From NCBI GenBank assembly GCA_944325945.1, contig CALVBW010000027.1, positions 1 through 64,000 of the forward strand: 64,000 nucleotides of DNA, read 5' to 3'. Position 1 is the first letter of the stretch. Every line of letters starts with the position of its first letter. Positions 18,321 to 31,600 of this stretch are shown piece by piece. A model generated the notes under the pieces. That model was not told where the DNA came from and searched no databases. It saw only the letters and a list, made by a program, of their open reading frames with translations. The DNA comes from Candidatus Gastranaerophilales bacterium. GTDB lineage: Bacteria; Cyanobacteriota; Vampirovibrionia; Gastranaerophilales; Gastranaerophilaceae. Both the position numbers and the translations under genes were made by a program.

Positions 18321-21140
18321 TTATGCGATAGCCTGACGGCATTCTTCGCAGATACCGTTTTCGTCAAGTTTTCTGTATTTCCAGCAGCGTTCGCATTTTT
18401 CGCCTTCGGCTTTTGTAACCCAGACGGTGTAATCGTCTTCAGTATATTCATTTAATACATCTGACGGTTTTATGTCCGTTACGTAAGCTTGAGATGTAAT
18501 GAAAATATTTGCGAGTTCATCTGCATTTGCCTTTAAAACCGTATCGTCAGCTGTTTTTACATAAACCGCAACCTCTAATGAACTTCCGACTTTTTTATCG
18601 GCTCTTAAAGGTTCAATTGCGCGGGTAACGACTTCACGTGTCTTCAAGATTTTTGTGAAATCTTCTTCCAACTGCGGATTATTCCATTTTTCGTTTACAA
18701 CAGGCCAATTTGAAAGCAAAATACTTTCCAAACCGCCTTTTTGAGTTTCCGGAACGTTTTGCCAGATATCTTCCGCCTGATGCGGCATTACAGGAACAAG
18801 CAGTCTGACAAGAGTTTGCGAAATTTCATACAAAACCGTCTGGCATGCACGTCTTGAAAGTGACTTTTTACCTGCCGTATACAATCTGTCTTTTACAATA
18901 TCCAGATAAAATGCGCTCAGGTCAACTGCAGCAAAGTTTTGGAGGCTCTGGAAATATTTGTAAAATTCATAATTTTCAAACGCTTCCGTAACCTGTTCGA
19001 TTAACTGATTTAACTTATAAAGCGCGAATTTATCAAGTGATTTAAGTTCATCATATTGAACATAATCTGTTTTCGGGTCAAAATCAAACAGGTTGCCGAG
19101 CAAAAATCTTGAGGTATTTCTTGTTTTTTTGAAAATTTCAACAAGCTGTTTGATAATATTGTCGCCGATTTTGGTATCATTTCTGTAATCGACGGACGCT
19201 GCCCAGAGCCTTAATACATCTGCGCCGTAGGTTTTGATAATATCATCCGGTCTGATGTAATTTCCAAGAGATTTTGACATTTTTCTGCCGTCCTCTCCGA
19301 ATACAAAGCCGTGCGTAAGAACTGATTTGTAAGGTGCTTTGCCTTGAGTTGCAACAGATGTCAAAAGTGAGGACTGGAACCAGCCTCTGTGCTGGTCAGA
19401 GCCTTCAAGATACATGTCAACAGGTGTATGTCCCAGCTCATCCGAACGTTTTTCAACAACAGCACGCCATGTTATACCTGAATCAAACCATACATCCATG
19501 ATGTCGTTTTCTTTTGTAAAACAATGGGTTTTGCCGCACTTCGGACATTTGAAGCCTTGAGGCAAAAGTTCATCCGCGCTGTATTTTACCCAGGCATCAG
19601 AACTTTCTTTTTCAAAGATTTTAGCGACATTTTCAATAGTTTCATCGGTTACGATAACTTCTCCGCACTCTTTGCAATAGAAAACGGGTATAGGAACACC
19701 CCATGCTCTCTGGCGTGAAATACACCAGTCTGAACGGCCTTCCACCATGTTTGAAATTCTTGCTTCACCGCTAGAGGGAATCCATTTGACTTTTTTGATT
19801 TCTTCAAGCGTCTGTTGTCTGAACTTATCAACTTTTACAAACCACTGCGGTGTTGCGCGGTAAATTACCGGGTTTTTACATCTCCAGCAGTGCGGATAGC
19901 TGTGCTGAATGTCTTGTTTTGCAAGTAATGCCCCGCATTTTTCAAGTTTTTCTATTACAATTGAGTTGCCTTTATAGTAAGGAACCCCTTCCAAATCTTT
20001 GTCCTGAACCTTATCTGTCCATACACCTTTTGAATCCAACGGAGAAAATACTTCAATACCGTATTTTAATCCGACTTCATAGTCTTCAAGACCGTGTCCT
20101 GGAGCTGTATGAACAGAGCCGGTACCTGCATCAAGAGTAACGTGTTCGCCTAAAATTATCGGTGATTTTCTGTCAACAAGCGGATGTATTGTGTTTAAAA
20201 GTTCCAAATCAGCACCTGTGCATGAGGCAATTACGTTGATGTCTTTTTCTTCCCAGCCTACATCTGCTAAAAATGCGCCCAAAAGTCCCTGTGCCGCAAC
20301 ATAAATATCGCCTTTGTATTCAAAGAAGGTGTATTCAAATTTCGGGTGCATTGAAATCGCCATGTTTGAAGGAATTGTCCACGGAGTTGTCGTCCAAATT
20401 ACCGCGTAAATGTTTTTGTCATTCTGAACTCGTTTCAGAATCTCTTTGTTTAGTTTTTCCGTTGAATCATCATCAAATTTAAATCTTACATAAATTGAAG
20501 TTGATGTGTGATCTGCGTATTCAACTTCAGCCTCAGCAAGTGCAGTTTCGCAAGATGCACACCAGTAAACCGGTTTCAATCCCTTTTCAATATAACCTTT
20601 TTTATACATTTCCCCGAAAACTCTGACCTGTTCGGCTTCAAATTCAGGATTAATTGTCAAATAAGGATGTTCCCAGTCTCCCCAGACGCCAAGTCGTTTG
20701 AATTCGGATTCCTGTCCTTTTAAATTTTTATGAGCGAATTCACGGCATTTAGCACGTAATTCAAGAGGAGTAAGCGCGCTTCTGCCGCCTTTAATATTCT
20801 TTACGACAGCGTTTTCTATCGGAAGTCCATGCCCGTCATAACCCGGAACATACGGCGCATAAAAACCTTTTTGGGATTTGTATTTAATCAAAATGTCTTT
20901 TAAAATTTTATTTAAAGCTGTTCCGACGTGAATTTTTTCGGAGCTTAAATACGGAGGCCCGTCGTGAAGTACAAAGCTGTTTGTCTTATCACGCTGCTCA
21001 ATATTTTTTTCATAAACATTTTTTTCTTCCCAGAATTTTTGGGTTTGAAGTTCTTTCACAGTTGCATTTGCTCTCATTTCCAGAGTTGTTTGAGGCAAAT
21101 TCAGGGTGTTTTTGTAATCCGTTTTTGTCTGTTCGCTCAT
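18321..21140 (-). CDS. ileS: Isoleucyl-tRNA synthetase with in-frame repeat insertion
   Basis: Class I synthetase charging tRNA-Ile, 939 residues. GYDGHGLPIE, WTTTPWTIPSN of the CP1 editing domain, and KMSKSLGN are present. The HIGH motif reads HVGT at residues 71-74, with Thr at the second histidine position. The C-terminal zinc finger CERCWKY ... CEECRQA is intact, so this is a type 1 enzyme. Residues about 233-241 (EILKRVQND) are encoded by a dispersed hairpin repeat inserted in frame just before the WTTTPW segment. The downstream symporter gene overlaps its start by four bases, but is upstream in transcription, so the two are co-transcribed. Confidence 0.95.
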   Translation of the reverse strand: MSEQTKTDYKNTLNLPQTTLEMRANATVKELQTQKFWEEKNVYEKNIEQRDKTNSFVLHDGPPYLSSEKIHVGTALNKILKDILIKYKSQKGFYAPYVPGYDGHGLPIENAVVKNIKGGRSALTPLELRAKCREFAHKNLKGQESEFKRLGVWGDWEHPYLTINPEFEAEQVRVFGEMYKKGYIEKGLKPVYWCASCETALAEAEVEYADHTSTSIYVRFKFDDDSTEKLNKEILKRVQNDKNIYAVIWTTTPWTIPSNMAISMHPKFEYTFFEYKGDIYVAAQGLLGAFLADVGWEEKDINVIASCTGADLELLNTIHPLVDRKSPIILGEHVTLDAGTGSVHTAPGHGLEDYEVGLKYGIEVFSPLDSKGVWTDKVQDKDLEGVPYYKGNSIVIEKLEKCGALLAKQDIQHSYPHCWRCKNPVIYRATPQWFVKVDKFRQQTLEEIKKVKWIPSSGEARISNMVEGRSDWCISRQRAWGVPIPVFYCKECGEVIVTDETIENVAKIFEKESSDAWVKYSADELLPQGFKCPKCGKTHCFTKENDIMDVWFDSGITWRAVVEKRSDELGHTPVDMYLEGSDQHRGWFQSSLLTSVATQGKAPYKSVLTHGFVFGEDGRKMSKSLGNYIRPDDIIKTYGADVLRLWAASVDYRNDTKIGDNIIKQLVEIFKKTRNTSRFLLGNLFDFDPKTDYVQYDELKSLDKFALYKLNQLIEQVTEAFENYEFYKYFQSLQNFAAVDLSAFYLDIVKDRLYTAGKKSLSRRACQTVLYEISQTLVRLLVPVMPHQAEDIWQNVPETQKGGLESILLSNWPVVNEKWNNPQLEEDFTKILKTREVVTRAIEPLRADKKVGSSLEVAVYVKTADDTVLKANADELANIFITSQAYVTDIKPSDVLNEYTEDDYTVWVTKAEGEKCERCWKYRKLDENGICEECRQAIA
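20418..20444. repeat. GTCATnCTGA hairpin repeat inside ileS
   Basis: 27-base element, hairpin TTCTGAA / TTCAGAA with a 5-base loop, flanked by GTCA and TCTC. It matches the element at 50087-50114 (opposite strand) at nearly all positions, the one differing stem pair being compensated. Length is a multiple of three, so the ileS frame is kept. Confidence 0.75.
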
Positions 21141-22462
21141 TCTATTCCTCTATTCGTAACTTTTTCATAAATATTTTTTATACCGGAAAAATCCCATTCA
21201 AGCTTATCATGGTCAGTTTCGGCAATAAATTCTTTCATTTTTCCGTAATTAAAAGCATTTTCCCAACGTGCAATAACAACAGTTGCAACGCAATTTCCTA
21301 TCAGATTTACGGTTGTTCTGCCCATATCAAGTATTTGATCAATACCCAAAAGTATTGCAACGCCTAAAAGCGGGATATTGAAACTTGCGAGAGATCCTGC
21401 AAGAACGATTAAAGAAACTCTCGGAACGCCTGCAATACCTTTGCTGGTAAGCATTAACGCCAGCATCATTATAATTTGCTGATTTAAATCAAGATTTATA
21501 CCTACAATCTGTGATGAAAACAAAACTGCCATTGCAAGATATAAAGTGCTGCCGTCAAGGTTAAAAGTGTAGCCTGTAGGCATTACAAAGCCGACAATAT
21601 TTTTCGGCACACCGAATTTTTCCATAATTTCAATAGCTTTCGGAAAAGCAGCTTCCGAACTTGCTGTTGTAAACGCTAAAATTGCCGGCTCCTGAATTGC
21701 CTTTATAAGATTTCTGAAAGATATTTTGGCATATTTACAAGCAATAAATAACACCAGAAGAACAAATACTGCCAGTGCTGTATAAAGTGAAAATATAACC
21801 TTGGCGTAATTTTTTAATATATTAAGCCCGTTTGCGCCGACCGTTGAAGCTATTGCGCCAAAAATACCGAGAGGTGCAAAATACATAACGTATTCGGTAA
21901 ATTTAAACATAATTTTTGAAACGGATGTCAAAACTTCCATAACAGGCTTTGCGGCTTTGCCGACAGTACACATAGCAATTGCAAAAAATATTGAAAACAC
22001 AACTATCTGAAGTAAATTTCCATCAGACATTGCCTGAATTATACTTGTCGGGAATATATTCATTATCATATCGGAAATTGAAGTATGCGCATTAGTTTCA
22101 GCCATTAATCCTGCTTCATTTAGCAAAGCAGGATTGTTTGCAAAACTGTCTGATACAAATCCCATACCCGGCTTGAATATATTTGCCATTGTTAAACCTA
22201 TAACAAGTGCAAGTGTTGTCACGACTTCAAAATAGATTACTGTTTTAAGTCCTATCTTCCCGAGACTTTTAATATCACCGTGCCCGGCAATTCCGACCAC
22301 AAGCGTTGCAAACAACAACGGTGCAATAATCATCTTGACCATACGAAGGAATATAACAGCAAAAGGACGCATTTTAACCGCGAATTCAGGGGCAAAATGT
22401 CCTACCAGAACACCTAAAACAAGTGCTACAAATATTAAGGCTGTAAGTTTTGAATGTTTCAA
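21137..22462 (-). CDS. Dicarboxylate/amino acid:cation symporter (DAACS family)
   Basis: 441-residue secondary transporter of the GltP/DctA/SLC1 family in the inner membrane, taking up glutamate, aspartate or C4-dicarboxylates with Na+ or H+. Eight or so hydrophobic segments, HP1 motif TASSEAAFP, TM7 motif PTGYTFNLDGS and a TM8 region MGRTTVNLIGN are visible. The TM8 Arg in DMGRTTVN suggests an acidic substrate. Its stop overlaps the ileS start as ATGA, implying translational coupling, although the functional link to ileS is not obvious. Confidence 0.9.
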   Translation of the reverse strand: MKHSKLTALIFVALVLGVLVGHFAPEFAVKMRPFAVIFLRMVKMIIAPLLFATLVVGIAGHGDIKSLGKIGLKTVIYFEVVTTLALVIGLTMANIFKPGMGFVSDSFANNPALLNEAGLMAETNAHTSISDMIMNIFPTSIIQAMSDGNLLQIVVFSIFFAIAMCTVGKAAKPVMEVLTSVSKIMFKFTEYVMYFAPLGIFGAIASTVGANGLNILKNYAKVIFSLYTALAVFVLLVLFIACKYAKISFRNLIKAIQEPAILAFTTASSEAAFPKAIEIMEKFGVPKNIVGFVMPTGYTFNLDGSTLYLAMAVLFSSQIVGINLDLNQQIIMMLALMLTSKGIAGVPRVSLIVLAGSLASFNIPLLGVAILLGIDQILDMGRTTVNLIGNCVATVVIARWENAFNYGKMKEFIAETDHDKLEWDFSGIKNIYEKVTNRGIE

Positions 22463-22492
22463 AAGTTTCCCTCTGTTTATATTATAGTATAA

Positions 22493-24986
<2,494 letters not shown>

Positions 24987-24990
<4 letters not shown>

Positions 24991-25712
24991 AAAAAATTTT
25001 ATTAGGCGCCGTATTAATAGGACTTTTAGCCACACCTGCGGTTTTTGCGGAAACAGAACGCGGGTTTGTAAGCGCAACCGCCACAGCTAACAAAGAACTT
25101 GCACCCGACACCGTCGAAATTTCAATCGCTGTCGTAACTTATGATAACAAATCAATGCAAAAAGCCACTTTAGAGAATAAACAGCTTTCCGACAAATTGT
25201 ATAATGCAATGAAAGGTTTGATAACACCTGCAAACGGCGACTGGGTAAAAACATCAGATTACAGCGCACAGCCTGTTTATGTATACACAAATAACAAAAG
25301 AAATTTTGACAAATACGAAGTTTCAAACAGAATTATTGTTCACACCAAATCAATTGATAAAGCAGGCGACATAATTGATCAGGCAATAACTCTGGGCGCG
25401 ACAAACATTGATAACCTTAATTTCACATTATCATCTTATGAAAAAGAATGTGACAACTTGCTTACACAGGCAGCACAAAAAACACGTACAAGAGCCGAAC
25501 TTCTAGCAAAAGCAGCGGGCACAATGATTACCGGAACAAAATCAATTTCCGCAAGCTGCAACACAACAGGCATATCCCAAAGAATTATGTATAATATGAT
25601 GGCAAAATCTTCCGTGGCAGATTCAGAAGCCGCAATGGGAAGTTCAACACCTATTTCCACAGGAGTTATTAAAATTTACGCGAATGTAAACGTAAGCTAT
25701 TTTGTGAAATAA
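24987..25712 (+). CDS. SIMPL (DUF541) domain secreted protein
   Basis: 241-residue protein with a Sec signal peptide (MKKILLGAVLIGLLATPAVFA) and a SIMPL/DUF541 domain: GFVSATATANKELAPDTVEI at the start, the KYEVSNRIIVHTK centre, and a C-terminal ATNIDNLNFTLS ... VNVSYFVK. The family includes YggE/BP26, periplasmic or outer-membrane proteins with a ring-forming fold and poorly known roles in oxidative stress. Located in the ligA run by overlap, and ended by a strong terminator. Confidence 0.88.
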
Positions 25713-25722
25713 AGATTAAATT

Positions 25723-25756
25723 AAAAAAAGACCGGAACAAAGTTCCGGTCTTTTTT
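25723..25756. terminator. Bidirectional terminator between SIMPL gene and trpS
   Basis: Stem GACCGGAAC / GTTCCGGTC, loop AAA, A-run before and T-run after; convergent genes share it and the trpS stop overlaps it. Confidence 0.9.
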
Positions 25757-26753
25757 AATACATACCTATAATATTTCTGACTTCTTTCAAGACTTTTTTG
25801 GCTTCAGCTCGGGTTTTTTCGGAACCTTTACGGATAATTTCACGAACCTCATCCAAATGTTCCTCATAATATCTTCTGCGCTCTCTGATATCATGGAGGC
25901 GTTCATTTACCAGTGCACCCAATTGTCTTTTACAATCCGCACAGCCGCGGGAACCCTTTTCACATTCGCATCTAACCGTATTAACCTGTTCAGCGTCGCC
26001 AAAAATCTGCCAGTATTTAAACGCGACTTCGCACTGATCGGGATGTCCCAAATCATCACGGCGCAAGCGGCTTCTGTCGGTAATCGCAGTCATTATCTTT
26101 TTCGCAGTGACTTCTTCCGTATCGGAAATTTTTATATCATTATTATACGATTTACTCATCTTGTTGCCGTCAAGTCCGCAAATCAATGAACATTCGTTCA
26201 AAATCGGCTGAGGCTCATTGAAAAAGTCCGTCTTATAAATATTATTAAACCTTCTTACAATATCTCGCGTAATTTCAATATGCGCGATTTGATCAACACC
26301 TACAGGGATTAAGTGTGAATTAAGCATCATAATATCCGCACTCATCAAAACCGGATATCCCATAAGTCCGTAACTTATCTGAGAATTCGCAGCCTCTTTT
26401 GTGCGTAAAATTTTTGCCATATCCTTTAAGGTCGGGTCACGCTCAACCCAGTTTTGCGGGGTAACCATACTCAAATAAATATGTAATTCCGCAATCTCAG
26501 GCACTAACGATTGAACATATATCGTTGATTTTTCAGGATCAATTCCTGACGCCAGCCAATCAATTACAACATCTATAACATCCTGACGGAGATTTTCCGT
26601 ATTGTCGTATTTGGTAGTCAATGCATGCCAGTCAGCGACGAAAAAATAACAATCATATTCATTTTGGAGCTTAACCCAATTTTGTATAACCCCGAGATAA
26701 TGCCCCAGATGCAATCTTCCCGTTGATCTCATTCCTGATACAATTCTTTGCAT
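25755..26753 (-). CDS. trpS: Tryptophanyl-tRNA synthetase
   Basis: Class I synthetase charging tRNA-Trp, 332 residues, normal length. N-terminal IVSGMRSTGRLHLGHYLG holds the HIGH-type motif, GNKMSKSYNN the KMSKS motif, and the Trp-pocket region MSADIMMLNSHLIPVGVDQ is intact. Gene stands alone. A UUCG-loop terminator of the upstream gene lies just before it. Confidence 0.97.
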   Translation of the reverse strand: MQRIVSGMRSTGRLHLGHYLGVIQNWVKLQNEYDCYFFVADWHALTTKYDNTENLRQDVIDVVIDWLASGIDPEKSTIYVQSLVPEIAELHIYLSMVTPQNWVERDPTLKDMAKILRTKEAANSQISYGLMGYPVLMSADIMMLNSHLIPVGVDQIAHIEITRDIVRRFNNIYKTDFFNEPQPILNECSLICGLDGNKMSKSYNNDIKISDTEEVTAKKIMTAITDRSRLRRDDLGHPDQCEVAFKYWQIFGDAEQVNTVRCECEKGSRGCADCKRQLGALVNERLHDIRERRRYYEEHLDEVREIIRKGSEKTRAEAKKVLKEVRNIIGMY

Positions 26754-26783
26754 TTAATACCAACCTTTCCGCAATTATTATAG

Positions 26784-26811
26784 CATAAAAAAACGGCCGA
26801 AGCCGTTTTAA
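26784..26811 (-). terminator. UUCG-loop terminator of the 26841-27131 gene
   Basis: On the minus strand AAACGGC, loop TTCG, GCCGTTT then T-run. Confidence 0.85.
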
Positions 26812-26840
26812 TTTATCCTATTTCCTTTTATCCTATCAAT

Positions 26841-27131
26841 TTACGCAACTACTTTTGATACAAAATTTGCAATTTCAAAGAATGAATCTTTGACAAATTC
26901 TTTTGCCAATGTTTTAATCGGTCTGTTTTCAATACAGTCAAATACGTAATAAATCGGATCTTTTGAATTGTTAAAACGCATTCTTCTGTCAGATTTTTCA
27001 AGGTAGCAGTAATCTTCAATAGAAAATCCCGTATTGGAATTTCTTTTGTTACCTTTTCTTCTTCTGGTTAAAGCACCGAACTGACCGTTGCCTGCCGTAT
27101 TATTATGTGAATTAGCTGCTGTTTCAATCAT
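26841..27131 (-). CDS. Small basic lineage-specific protein
   Basis: Unrecognised 96-residue protein starting MIETAANSHNNTAGNGQFGA. The first 45 residues are Asn/Gly/Arg rich and probably disordered; the rest (from FSIEDYCYLEKSDRRMRF) may fold. No signal peptide or membrane segment. It has its own promoter-like box and terminator. The box is nearly the same as those of the 6796 and 43833 genes, so these may be co-regulated. AAGAAAGAGAG is the only ribosome-site-like sequence. Confidence 0.6.
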   Translation of the reverse strand: MIETAANSHNNTAGNGQFGALTRRRKGNKRNSNTGFSIEDYCYLEKSDRRMRFNNSKDPIYYVFDCIENRPIKTLAKEFVKDSFFEIANFVSKVVA

Positions 27132-27157
27132 ATTTTGCTCTCTTTCTTAAAAAATTA

Positions 27158-27242
27158 ATCTCTTCTTGTATATATAAAGTATATAAACTCAAAAAAATTG
27201 CCTTTTTTGAAAAAGAAATGTTACGATTTATTTACAAACATT
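27158..27242 (-). promoter_or_regulatory. Shared upstream motif and promoter-like box of the 27131 gene
   Basis: Read toward the gene: GTTTGTAAATAAATCGTAAC about 90-106 bases before the start, then ATACTTTATATATACAAG about 40-55 bases before it. The second block differs from that of the 6796 gene at two positions. Confidence 0.45.
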
Positions 27243-27253
27243 GCAAATACAAA

Positions 27254-28666
27254 TTATTCTTCTAATTCAATAACGTCTTCATCAGATATGATATTTTTTC
27301 CGACGGCTTTTTCAAGACCTGCTTTTGCGGAATTATATTCGTATAACGCCTGATAATAAGTCAGTTGAGCCGTTTCATACATAATTTGAGAATCTTTTAA
27401 TTCTGTCGGACTTGCCTCACCGACTCTGTATCTGCCGTATGAAAGCTCATAATTCTCTTTTGCCTGTTTAACCTGCAAAAGCGCAACCGGCATTTGATTT
27501 TTCTTTTCTTCAAGAGTTAAAAACGCGTTTTGGATTTCGAGGTAAATCTGGTTTTGAGTATTCTGTGCATTTGCAAGCTCTTTATCATACAAATACCGTG
27601 CTTCTTTAATCTCGTTGCGGATTAACATACCGTTAATTGTCGGAAAATTCAAATAACCGCCGAGGTTATAACCGTGGTTTGAAGTCCAGCTTTTACCGCC
27701 GAGCTGTAGTTGACCTTCTACGGATAAAGTCGGGAAATATGACTTTTTAACGAGTTTAAGTGTTTGATTTGCGGTTTCCACCTTGATTTCAGCAAGACGC
27801 AACTCCGGACGTGCTTCTCTTGCAATATCAACCGCGGCATTAAAAGTCAAATTCAACGGCTGATACTGAAGTTTATCCATAACATTATATTTATCAATAA
27901 AAGGGACGCCCATAACATTATTCAATCTGGCAATCGCAAGGTTTACCCCGTTATCCGCTTGAATCAATTTAAGTTTTGCATTACTCAAATTTGATTCGGC
28001 AATAGTTACGTCTACCTTAGGATTCATACCGATTTCATAAAAAGCTTTTGCCTGATCGTAAAAGAGCTGGAATTTATCAACCGTATCCTGCGCGACACGG
28101 CGGTTTTCATAGGCAAATAAAAGTGCATAATATGCATCTTTTGTCTGATAAATAACATCATTTATCACTGCGGTCAAGGAAGCTTTATAACCTTCATAAT
28201 CCAAGCGTTTAATGGTTGCCTGATTTTGTGTAACACCAAAATCATACAGCATTTGCTGCAACGTAACCTGTCCCATCAAATAATAGTTAAATGTCAAATT
28301 TTGCCCCAAAGCATCGGACAATTGAAGTTGTCGAATTCTGGTATAACCTGTTTGCCAGCCGATTTGAGGGAAATAATTCGACCAGACCTGTTTTATTCTG
28401 GCATCTGAAGCTAAAATATCCTGAAAAGCCGCATTAATTTGAGGGTTGTTGCCAAGTGCAAGTTCAATACAGTTTTCAAGCGTAAGGTCAATATTTTTTT
28501 CAACGGAACCTGAAATTATATATTCGGAACTGCTGTTATTTTCAGGTAAAACCTTTTCGGATTTCGGGAATTCCTTATCCTGAATAGCATTGCCTATTGC
28601 AATATCTTCTGCGGCAACAGGCAGAATACAAAAACTCAATATTAAAAGTAAAAATCTTTTTATCAT
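27254..28666 (-). CDS. TolC-like outer-membrane efflux channel
   Basis: 470-residue outer-membrane factor that completes a tripartite RND pump. Signal peptide MIKRFLLLILSFCILPVAA, then two OEP repeats made of long helices (first around residues 60-260, second around 265-455) with the typical GRYRVGEASPTELKDSQIMY near the end. Overlaps the RND gene by four bases, third in the operon. The presence of this set argues for a diderm envelope. Confidence 0.9.
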   Translation of the reverse strand: MIKRFLLLILSFCILPVAAEDIAIGNAIQDKEFPKSEKVLPENNSSSEYIISGSVEKNIDLTLENCIELALGNNPQINAAFQDILASDARIKQVWSNYFPQIGWQTGYTRIRQLQLSDALGQNLTFNYYLMGQVTLQQMLYDFGVTQNQATIKRLDYEGYKASLTAVINDVIYQTKDAYYALLFAYENRRVAQDTVDKFQLFYDQAKAFYEIGMNPKVDVTIAESNLSNAKLKLIQADNGVNLAIARLNNVMGVPFIDKYNVMDKLQYQPLNLTFNAAVDIAREARPELRLAEIKVETANQTLKLVKKSYFPTLSVEGQLQLGGKSWTSNHGYNLGGYLNFPTINGMLIRNEIKEARYLYDKELANAQNTQNQIYLEIQNAFLTLEEKKNQMPVALLQVKQAKENYELSYGRYRVGEASPTELKDSQIMYETAQLTYYQALYEYNSAKAGLEKAVGKNIISDEDVIELEE

Positions 28667-31600
28667 TTCTTTTTACCCTTATTAACTTTTCTAGCGATAT
28701 TGACTTTCATTTCTTCAATAATCACATAAAATGCAGGAACAAGGAAAGTACCTATAAAGGCAACCGCAATCATACCGCCAAACACCGTCATACCGACCGA
28801 ATGACGGCTTGCCGCACCTGCACCTTTTGCAAAAACGAGAGGCAACAGACCGAGGATAAATGCAATATTTGTCATCATAACCGCACGGAACCTTAATTTT
28901 GCCGCCTGCATTGCCGCATCTTTTATTGCCATGCCTGCTTCGTGCGCGTCTTTAGCAAATTCAATAATCAAAATTGCCTGTTTTGTACTCAAGCCCAGAA
29001 GCATAACAAGCCCGATTTGAGAATACAAATCAAGCGAATATCCCGCTACATACTGGAAGAATAGCGCTCCGACAAGAGCAACCGGCGATACCAGAAGTAC
29101 GGCAATCGGAAGCATCCAGCTTTCATATAAACCTACCAAAAACAAATAGACAAATACAATTGACATTGCAAGAATAGGTCCGATTTGTCCGGAAGATTCC
29201 TGTTCCTGAAGCGAAGTTCCTGACCACGCGTAACCCATGTCTTTTGGCAGAACCTCCTGTGATAATCTTTCCATAATTGCCATTGCCTGACCTGAAGATA
29301 CACCTTCTCGGGCTGAGCCGTTTATGGTAATTGCAGGATATAAGTTAAACCTTGTTCTGCTGTAAGGTCCGACTATATTATCTATTTTTAAGACAGACGT
29401 GATTGGAACCATTTTGCCGTAATTATTTTTTACGAATATTTTATCAATATCGGCAGGTCTTGCTCTAAATTCGGAATCAGCCTGCATATAAACACGATAA
29501 ACACGTCCGTATTTATTAAAATCATTTATGTAAGATTTACCGAAATATGCTGCAAGAGCGCTGTAAATCTCAGAGATTTCAACCCCCTGCGCCATAGCTT
29601 TTGCCACATCAACATTCAATAAAAGCTGAGGCATATTTGACGTGAATGAGGTGTAAACCATAGTGAAATTCGGATCTTTATTTGCAGCAGCAAGAAGCTT
29701 CAATGCCTCGTCATAAAGCTCTTGTGAATCTCTGTTACCTTTATCCAGAAGCTGATATTCAAAACCGCCGAACATACCCAGACCGGAAATCGCAGGCGGC
29801 GAGAATGACGCAATTGTTGCAGACGGATAATTTGAAAATTCTTTTCGCATTATAGCCAAAATTCCCTCAGCAGATTCGGCTTTTGATTTTCTCTGTGACC
29901 ACGGTTTAAGCTGTGCGACAATAAATGCCGTATTTTCACCGTTAAAACCTACCATTGTAATAGTTGTTTCAACACCTTTTATCTTCAAAATTCTGTCTTC
30001 AATTTCATTTGCAACCATACTTGTCCTTGACGCTGATGAACCGTCAGGCAGCTGGATTTGCGTAAAAATGGCACCTCTGTCTTCTGACGGCAAAAAGCCC
30101 GTAGGGATAAGATTAAACATAAATATAACAAATGCAACAATTCCCAAAAGCACGCCCATTGTAAGTTTTGCAGAATTTATAAATACATTTGCGCCTTCCA
30201 GATATTTATCACGAACATTATTGAACCAATCATCAAATTTCTGAATAAATTCAAAATCAGCCTTTTCGTCACCTGATTTCAAAATCATAGAACAAAGAGC
30301 AGGCGAAAGTGTCAATGCAACAAGGGTTGACAAACCGATTGATGATGCGATGCACAAAGCGAATTGTCTGAACATCTGCCCCGTAATCCCTGCCATAAAT
30401 GATACCGGCACAAATACCGCCATCAAAACAAGTGATGTTGCAAGAACAGCGCCGAACACCTCTTTCATTGTAATTTCCGTTGCTGTTTTTTGATCTTTGC
30501 CTTCTTGAATATGACGCTGGGTATTTTCCAGAACTACAATGGCATCGTCTACAACAAGCCCTACCGCCAGTACTAACGCAAATAAAATCAACAGGTTAAT
30601 TGAAAATCCCAGAAGATTCATAAATATAAACACACCGATTAACGAAACCGGAATTGCACAGAAAGGAATAAAAGCAGCTCTCATACTGCCAAGAAACATA
30701 TAAGTTACAAGCCCCACAAGCAGAATTGCAAGCGCGATTGCGTGAATAACTTCATTAATTGATTCCCTTACGAATTCCGTTTCATCGTGCTGAATCTCAT
30801 ATTCTATACCCTGCGGAAAGCCTTTGCTGAGTTCTTCCATTTTCTTCTGGATTTTATTGGACAAATCAATTGCGTTTGCCTCGGGAAGCTGACTGACCGA
30901 AATAATTGCCGCATTTTTACCGCCTATTCTTGAAAAATAAGAATAACTTTCAGCACCGAGTTCAACCCGCGCAATATCTTTCAGTTTAATCTGAGATCCG
31001 TCGGGTTTTGATCTGACAACAATTTCTTCAAACTCTTTAGGATCCTCAAGACGCCCGCGGGTACGCATTGTTAATTTAATCATCTGAGGATCTTTCATAG
31101 GCTCAACACCCAAATCTCCGGCAGGCGTTTGAGTATTTTGAGCCTGAACTGCCGCTGCCACTTCGCTTGTGGAAACTCCTAAGCTTGCCATTTTATTTGC
31201 GTCAAGCCAAATTCTCATTGAATATTCGGTTGAACCGAATACCTGAACTTTACCCACACCTTTTATACGCGCGAGTTCATCTTTAATATAAATCGCGGCA
31301 TAGTTTGCAATATAAAGGTTATCATAAGTTCCCGTCGGTGAATTTACGGAAATCATCAAGATACCCGGGCCGCCCGTGGATTTTTTAACCGTCAAACCGT
31401 ATCGCCTAACCTCTTCCGGCAGACGGGGAGTAACCAGTTGCAGCTGGTTTTGAACGTTTACAACCGCCATATCAGGGTCGGAGCCTATATCAAAATACAA
31501 TGTTAATTGATAAGAACCGTTTTGAGATGTTGAGGACATATAAATCATGTTTTCAACACCGTTCAATTGAGCTTCGACAGGTGCTGCAACGGTAGATTCA

